From Arcanobacterium haemolyticum DSM 20595 (GTDB lineage Bacteria; Actinomycetota; Actinomycetes; Actinomycetales; Actinomycetaceae), in the NCBI RefSeq assembly GCF_000092365.1, contig NC_014218.1, positions 496,001 through 560,000 on the forward strand: a stretch of 64,000 bases of DNA, in the 5' to 3' direction. Under the pieces are notes generated by a model. That model was not told where the DNA came from and made no database searches. It saw only the letters and a program-made list of their open reading frames with translations. Positions 59,190 through 64,000 of the stretch are shown here, piece after piece. A program made the translations under genes and the position numbers. Position 1 is the stretch's first letter, and each line of letters begins with the position of its first letter.

Positions 59190-59221
59190 GTGTGGGACAG
59201 GAGCATGCCCCTGTCCCACAC
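59190..59221. terminator. Hairpin between pepN and the FNT gene
   Basis: GTGTGGGACAGG pairs with CCTGTCCCACAC (12 bp, 8-base loop) immediately after pepN on the minus strand and before the FNT gene start. There is no U-tract. It may end pepN or shape the leader of the FNT message. Confidence 0.55.
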
Positions 59222-59236
59222 ACAAATCATGCACGA

Positions 59237-61783
59237 TTATGCGTCAGCCTGCTGGGCGCGGGCTGCACGCTGTGCGTGTGCCAGCGCTTCAGAGAACAAA
59301 CGGCGAGCAGCCGGAGCTACCTCAGTGTTCTCTTCTAGCCATGCTTCGCCCAACGCCACAATATCCACACCAAGATCGGTGCGGCCAGTCAGCTTGGTTG
59401 GGAATGCGCCACCAATGAAGTTCGATGCGATTTCCACAGTGCGGTTCTCCCACTGTGATTCGATGTTTGCGAAATAGCGTTCAACGAATGGCACCAACAA
59501 GGCAGGGTTGCCGTTGGTGAAACCGTAGGATGCTGCACGCTGGATCGAGTTTGGAACCTCGCCCCCCGTGATTTCTTCCCACGATGCTTCCTTAGCTTCA
59601 GGGGTGGAAATCGCGGCGCGAGCGCGAGCGGCGTTAGCGGCGCCCGATGCGGTGTTGTCACGCTCAACGCGTTCAGCTTCAATCATGGCAGCATCAACGC
59701 GGCCAGCGGCAGCCAAACGAGTCAAGATAACCCAGCGGAAGTTCGCATCAACACTCAAGCCTTCTGGAACATCCACGCCATCCAGCCAACCAGCAACCGT
59801 ATCCACCTGCTCATCAGTGTGAGCCAAAGAAACGGACGCCATTGCAAGCTGGAACTGACGATCAGTATCAGGCTGCGCATCCTTCGCCAACTGTGCCAAA
59901 TGAGCACCCACCTCAGCCTGCAACGCATCGCGTTTAGCTGGAGCAGAGTACAAGGTGACAGCCGTGGTGAGCTGGTTGATCAACGAACGCAACACAGTAC
60001 CGTGATCTTCAGTCTCCAATGCCTTCAACACGAGCGCCGCATAATCAGACGCGGCCATCTCACCATCACGGGTCATATCCCAAGCAGAGAACAAGACCAG
60101 CGTGCGTGGCAAACGATCAGTGAACGAATTGATGTTCTCAACAGCAAAAGCCAACGATTTATCATCCAAGCGCACCTTGGCATACGCCAAATCGCCGTCG
60201 TTAATCAAAATCAACTCCGGGCGTTCGATACCGGAGAATGCAGGAACAACGGTAGCTTCGGCGTCGATATCAAGTTCCGTGTGAACAACGCGAACCAGCT
60301 TGCCCGAATCGTCACGCGAATAACCACCCACGCCAATCCGGTGCGGGCGCAACGATGCGCGACCATCCGACGCCTGCTCAATCACAAACTCGCGAATCGT
60401 GGAACCATCAAGCTCCATACGCGGACGCAAAATGTTGATCCCAGACTCCTGAAGCCACAACTTCACCCACTCGGTCAAATCGCGGCCAGACGCGGCAGAA
60501 AGCTCAACCAAAAGATCATCCAACGTGGCGTTACCCCACGCCTTCTTCTTCAAATACTTCGATACGCCCGTGAAGAACGCATCGCGCCCAACATACGCAA
60601 CCAACTGCTGGAAAACAGACGCGCCCTTACCGTACGTAATACCATCGAAGTTCACCTGAACGTCTTCCAAATCGCGAATATCCGCGGCAATCGGGTGAGT
60701 AGACGGCAACTGATCCTGCATCTGAGCCCACGACTTTTCGGAAGAATTAAACGTCACCCACGCATCCTTCCAGGCTGTCGCTTCAGCCGTGGCAACGTGC
60801 GACGTGAACTCGGCAAACGATTCGTTCAACCACAAATCGTCCCACCATTTCATCGTAACTAAATCGCCAAACCACATGTGCGCCAACTCGTGAACAACTG
60901 TGATTGCACGGCGCTCCACCAGCGCCTGCGTTGGGCGAGAACGGAACACGTAATCGTCCAAAATCGTGACACAACCAGGATGCTCCATCGCACCCGCGTT
61001 GTATTCCGGCACGAAAATCTGATCGTACTTACGGAACGGGTAGGGAACATCCCACGCATCTTCGAAGAAGTCCATCGCCTGCTTCGTGATCGTGATGATC
61101 TCTTCGCCATCCAAGTACTCTGCCAACGATTTACGTGCGTACACGCCCATCGGAATCACGCGGCCGTCCTTAGACGGGTGCGAATCCGTGACCCCTTCGT
61201 ACGGGCCGGCAACGATGCAGGTCAGGTACGAGGAAATACGTTCCGTAGGGGAGAACTCCCAGGTAGCAAAACCATCGCCGGCTGGGGTGGCTTCTGGCGT
61301 TGGGGACACAGAAAAGACCTTCCACGCCTCCGGAGCCGTCACCACAAACGTGAACTCTGCCTTCAAATCAGGCTGTTCGAACACCGTGTACATGCGGCGC
61401 GAATCTGGAACCTCAAACTGGGAGTAGAGGTAAACTTCGCCATCCGCCGGATCCGTGGCGCGATGCAAACCTTCACCCGTGTGCGAGAACACGCAGGTGG
61501 CATCCACGTAGAGTTCGTTTTCTTCCTTCAGATTTTCCAGGGTGATGCGCGAATCTGCGTAGGCGGCGGTTGGGAGTTCCACGCCGTTGAGCACGATCTT
61601 TTCCACCGATTGCGCGATCAGATCGATGAACGTGGAGGCACCAGCCGTGGCACCGAACTTTGCCGTTGTTTGCGAGCGGAACGTGGTATCGCCGCGAAGA
61701 TCGAGTTCCACCCGGTACGAGTGGGAGGTGATGATGTCGGCGCGTGCGGCCGCTTCGACGCGTGTGAGGTTTTGTCCTGGCAC
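59237..61783 (-). CDS. pepN: Aminopeptidase N (M1 family)
   Basis: An 848-residue cytosolic zinc aminopeptidase. The exopeptidase motif is NAGAMEHPG (the family's GAMEN form), and the zinc site is VVHELAHMWFGDLV with the third ligand Glu in LWLNESFAEF. A C-terminal ERAP-type helical domain follows (about residues 500-848). The GTG at 61783 is preferred because GAAAGGA lies just upstream and PGQNLTRVEA matches the usual actinobacterial N-terminus; the frame is open to an ATG at 61861. It is a single gene. Confidence 0.95.
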   Translation of the reverse strand: MPGQNLTRVEAAARADIITSHSYRVELDLRGDTTFRSQTTAKFGATAGASTFIDLIAQSVEKIVLNGVELPTAAYADSRITLENLKEENELYVDATCVFSHTGEGLHRATDPADGEVYLYSQFEVPDSRRMYTVFEQPDLKAEFTFVVTAPEAWKVFSVSPTPEATPAGDGFATWEFSPTERISSYLTCIVAGPYEGVTDSHPSKDGRVIPMGVYARKSLAEYLDGEEIITITKQAMDFFEDAWDVPYPFRKYDQIFVPEYNAGAMEHPGCVTILDDYVFRSRPTQALVERRAITVVHELAHMWFGDLVTMKWWDDLWLNESFAEFTSHVATAEATAWKDAWVTFNSSEKSWAQMQDQLPSTHPIAADIRDLEDVQVNFDGITYGKGASVFQQLVAYVGRDAFFTGVSKYLKKKAWGNATLDDLLVELSAASGRDLTEWVKLWLQESGINILRPRMELDGSTIREFVIEQASDGRASLRPHRIGVGGYSRDDSGKLVRVVHTELDIDAEATVVPAFSGIERPELILINDGDLAYAKVRLDDKSLAFAVENINSFTDRLPRTLVLFSAWDMTRDGEMAASDYAALVLKALETEDHGTVLRSLINQLTTAVTLYSAPAKRDALQAEVGAHLAQLAKDAQPDTDRQFQLAMASVSLAHTDEQVDTVAGWLDGVDVPEGLSVDANFRWVILTRLAAAGRVDAAMIEAERVERDNTASGAANAARARAAISTPEAKEASWEEITGGEVPNSIQRAASYGFTNGNPALLVPFVERYFANIESQWENRTVEIASNFIGGAFPTKLTGRTDLGVDIVALGEAWLEENTEVAPAARRLFSEALAHAQRAARAQQADA

Positions 61784-61897
61784 GGAACGTCCTTTCAAGG
61801 TTGGGGCGACGCCGGGTGCGAGCGGAACATCGCCTTGCGATGACGAAAAGTCACGAAACATATCCAGTTTACGCCGATGAACGGGGAGGATGGTAGT

Positions 61898-62050
61898 TTG
61901 GGGAAACGACGCCGCATGGGGATCGTGATGATCATGCTGGAGATCGCCACCTTGGGCGCGATCTTATTGGATGTCAAACGCCAAGGCCGCGTGAGCTTCG
62001 TTTGGGGTACGGTGTACGATCGTTGTGTAACGTTGATTTCGCAAACATGA
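61898..62050 (+). CDS. Possible small protein, unrecognised
   Basis: A 50-codon frame from a TTG at 61898 (GGGGAGGA about eight bases upstream) to TGA at 62048, with an ATG at 61916 as an alternative. It would encode GKRRRMGIVMIMLEIATLGA and then a basic tail: one short hydrophobic helix near the N-terminus. It lies divergent to pepN and is followed by a terminator at 62095. No family is recognised; it could be non-coding. Confidence 0.35.
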   Translation: MGKRRRMGIVMIMLEIATLGAILLDVKRQGRVSFVWGTVYDRCVTLISQT

Positions 62051-62094
62051 GAATAGAGCCGAGTAAGAAATAAGAGAGCATCTTAGACACAAGC

Positions 62095-62129
62095 GGGAGG
62101 GAGCCTGGCGTGGTGCCGGGCTCCCTCCC
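62095..62129. terminator. Terminator between the small frame and pepO
   Basis: GGGAGGGAGCCTGGC pairs with GCCGGGCTCCCTCCC (15 bp, one wobble) around a five-base loop. It lies downstream of both convergent genes and likely serves pepO. Confidence 0.7.
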
Positions 62130-62198
62130 TGTATCCGTATTCCTACGGTCTTGTGTAATTTCTACGGCAGTGCATTTGCGCGTGTACGGTGTGTACCG

Positions 62199-64000
62199 TT
62201 ACCAGATCCGAACGCGATCTTCTGGTGCAAGGTAGAGAGCATCGCCTGGCTGAACGTCAAACGCTTCAGCAAATGCATCAACGTTCTTCACCACACCGTT
62301 GGCACGGAATTCTGCCGGGGAGTGCGGATCGGTTGCCACACGCTGAAGCATCAATTCATCGCGGCGCTTTTCCTGCCAAATACGTGCATACGAAAGAAGA
62401 ACACGCTGAATGCCAGTGAATCCTGCAATCTCTGGAGCGTCCGCCGAGGAAGCCAGACCATCGCGCTTGCACGCAATGTTGTATGCCTTCAGTGCGATCG
62501 TGAGGCCGCCAAGATCGCCAATGTTTTCGCCCAAAGTAAGCTCACCATTGACGTGGTGTGGGGAATCATCTGGGAACTGCGCTGGAACATACGCCGAATA
62601 CTGATCCACAAGCGCCTTCGTGCGCTTCTCGAACTCTTCGCGATCCTTATCAGTCCACCAGTTGTTCAAACGGCCCGTGCCATCGTACTTCGAACCCTGA
62701 TCATCGAACCCATGGCCGATTTCGTGGCCAATCACGGCCCCAATGCCACCGTAGTTCCAGGCGGCGTCCGCATCGGCATCGAAGAAAGGCGGTTGCAGGA
62801 TAGCTGCAGGGAACACGATCTCGTTCATAACCGGGTTGTAGTAAGCGTTCACTGTTTGTGGAGTCATATGCCATTCATCGCGATCCACCGTGGTACCCAA
62901 CTTGGCGATATCTTCAGCGTGCTCAAACGCAGCGATCGCACGAATATTACCCATCAGATCATCCGAAGAAATGGCCAGATCAGAGTAATCCTTCCAGCGC
63001 ACTGGGTAGCCGATCTTCGGCGTGAAGGCGGCCAGCTTGGCAAGTGCGCGCTCGCGGGTTTCTTCAGTCATCCAATCCAGAGTTGAGATGGATTCACGGT
63101 AGGCATCAAGAAGATCAGCAACAAGCTGTTCCATCTTTTCCTTGTGGGCCGGCGGGAAGTGCTTGGCCACGTACACCTTGCCAACGGCTTCGCCAAGGCC
63201 ATCGTTCACTAGCATAACGGCGCGCTTCCAGCGATCACGCTGAACTTCCTGGCCAGAAAGTGTGGTGCCGTAGAATGCGAAGTTCGCCGCGGAAATATCG
63301 TCAGAAAGATAAGGAGCGCGTGCTAAAACAACGTGCCAACGCAAGTAGGTGCGCAACGCATCGATATCGAACTTCTCCCACACCTCACCCAAACCAGTGA
63401 ACGAACGTGGTGTCATACACAAGATTTCTGGAGCGTTGTCTGCGGTAATGCCAATCGCTGCCAAGATAGCCTTGAGGTTGAAGCTACCAGCCAACTGGGT
63501 GAACTCATCGTAGGACATGACGTTGTTGGTGAGTTCCGCATTGCGCGATTCCACAACGCTGAAGTGGTGGGATGCAATAGCGGTTTCAACTGCCAAAATC
63601 TGTTCGGCGGCATCCTTCGCATCCACATCGGTAGAACCGGTGGCCAGCGAATAGAGGGTAGGAATAAAGGTTCGGTAGGCATCCAAGATTTCAGCGTATT
63701 CTTCCGCGCGGTAGAACGCTTCATCTGGAAGGCCAATACCAGATTGGTATGCCCAAGGAATGTACTGATCTGGGTTGTTGCGATCGGCATCGGTGCCAAT
63801 TCCGAACGGAGCGCCAATGCCCGTGGTGTAGAACTGGGCGATAGCGATTTCCAGATCTTCCTTGGATGCTGCACTGTCAAGCACATTGAATTCTGGTGCA
63901 AGCGGGGTAGCGCCCAAGCCGTTGATCACGCCTTCGTTCATAAACGAGTTGTAGAGCGCGCCAATCTTGGCAGCATCAGGATCTTCCGACCCCGTGGCGG
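62199..64000 (-). CDS. pepO: M13-family metallopeptidase (PepO/neprilysin-like), 5' end outside window
   Basis: At least 599 residues of a zinc endopeptidase. The zinc motif is VIGHEIGHGFDDQGS, the third ligand is in LGENIGDLGG, and the substrate motif NAYYNPVMNEIVFPAAI is present. The C-terminus ends EDRVRIW, with the usual terminal Trp but without the CxxW cysteine, as in many actinobacterial forms. No signal can be judged because the N-terminus is beyond position 64000. Family members of this length are about 650-700 residues, so perhaps 50-90 residues are missing. Confidence 0.93.
   Translation of the reverse strand, partial: ATGSEDPDAAKIGALYNSFMNEGVINGLGATPLAPEFNVLDSAASKEDLEIAIAQFYTTGIGAPFGIGTDADRNNPDQYIPWAYQSGIGLPDEAFYRAEEYAEILDAYRTFIPTLYSLATGSTDVDAKDAAEQILAVETAIASHHFSVVESRNAELTNNVMSYDEFTQLAGSFNLKAILAAIGITADNAPEILCMTPRSFTGLGEVWEKFDIDALRTYLRWHVVLARAPYLSDDISAANFAFYGTTLSGQEVQRDRWKRAVMLVNDGLGEAVGKVYVAKHFPPAHKEKMEQLVADLLDAYRESISTLDWMTEETRERALAKLAAFTPKIGYPVRWKDYSDLAISSDDLMGNIRAIAAFEHAEDIAKLGTTVDRDEWHMTPQTVNAYYNPVMNEIVFPAAILQPPFFDADADAAWNYGGIGAVIGHEIGHGFDDQGSKYDGTGRLNNWWTDKDREEFEKRTKALVDQYSAYVPAQFPDDSPHHVNGELTLGENIGDLGGLTIALKAYNIACKRDGLASSADAPEIAGFTGIQRVLLSYARIWQEKRRDELMLQRVATDPHSPAEFRANGVVKNVDAFAEAFDVQPGDALYLAPEDRVRIW

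Noticed and set aside
59819-60862. A 347-codon plus-strand frame opposite pepN
   Set aside because: Antisense to a conserved peptidase, biased Arg-rich composition and no ribosome binding site.

Overview
The window looks like a moderate-GC actinobacterial chromosome, most probably of the family Actinomycetaceae (an Arcanobacterium or Trueperella-like animal or human commensal/pathogen). This rests on the gene families and sequence style (DUF3516 helicase, actinobacterial-type MalQ and PepN, LAxTG surface proteins, a fermentative pyruvate formate-lyase route). The genus is inferred, not proven.

Layout. 1-2.8 kb: 3' part of a 23S rRNA gene and a 5S rRNA gene. 3-12 kb: a DUF2871 membrane protein, NhaA, a methyltransferase, a ThrE-type exporter, the divergent pair aspT-like/aspA, and an ilvE gene broken by a +1 frameshift in a T7 tract. 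12-16 kb: an anaerobic pyruvate formate-lyase locus in which the glycyl-radical domain is a separate small gene (pflB, a GrcA-like gene, pflA), preceded by a palindrome that matches the DosR/DevR box. 16-26 kb: one minus-strand block with the complete glucuronate-to-KDPG route (uxuB, uxuA, eda, kdgK, uxaC), a LacI regulator, a Ski2-like helicase and a YggS protein. 26-31 kb: a decayed fused pseudogene, an LAxTG coiled-coil surface protein and a MacA/MacB-like export system. 31-42 kb: mostly housekeeping, with four tRNA genes, orn, a pair of dynamin-like GTPases, an SSB-like protein with DnaA-box-like sites upstream, EttA and a lipoprotein hydrolase.

42.5-53.2 kb is an accessory region rich in gene relics: an XRE/ImmA-type module with a broken partner, the 5' end of a type III restriction methyltransferase, a phage-type HNH endonuclease, an aroD relic, a GH13 glucosidase relic, an IS3-family transposase relic, and a broken, translationally coupled Panacea (DUF4065)-GNAT pair. 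Among these lie apparently intact genes: a large thioester-type adhesin with four near-identical 336-bp repeats, a Nudix hydrolase and a RelB-YoeB toxin-antitoxin pair with a nested palindromic operator. 53.3-64 kb returns to core genes: tesB, malQ, a stand-alone PTS EIIB domain without its phospho-cysteine, a dicarboxylate/amino-acid symporter, a formate/nitrite channel, pepN and a partial pepO.

Metabolic picture: hexuronates enter the KDPG route to pyruvate. Pyruvate is cleaved to acetyl-CoA and formate by the split PFL, and formate can leave through the FocA-like channel. Aspartate can be deaminated to fumarate by AspA. These point to a facultatively anaerobic, fermentative life on host material.
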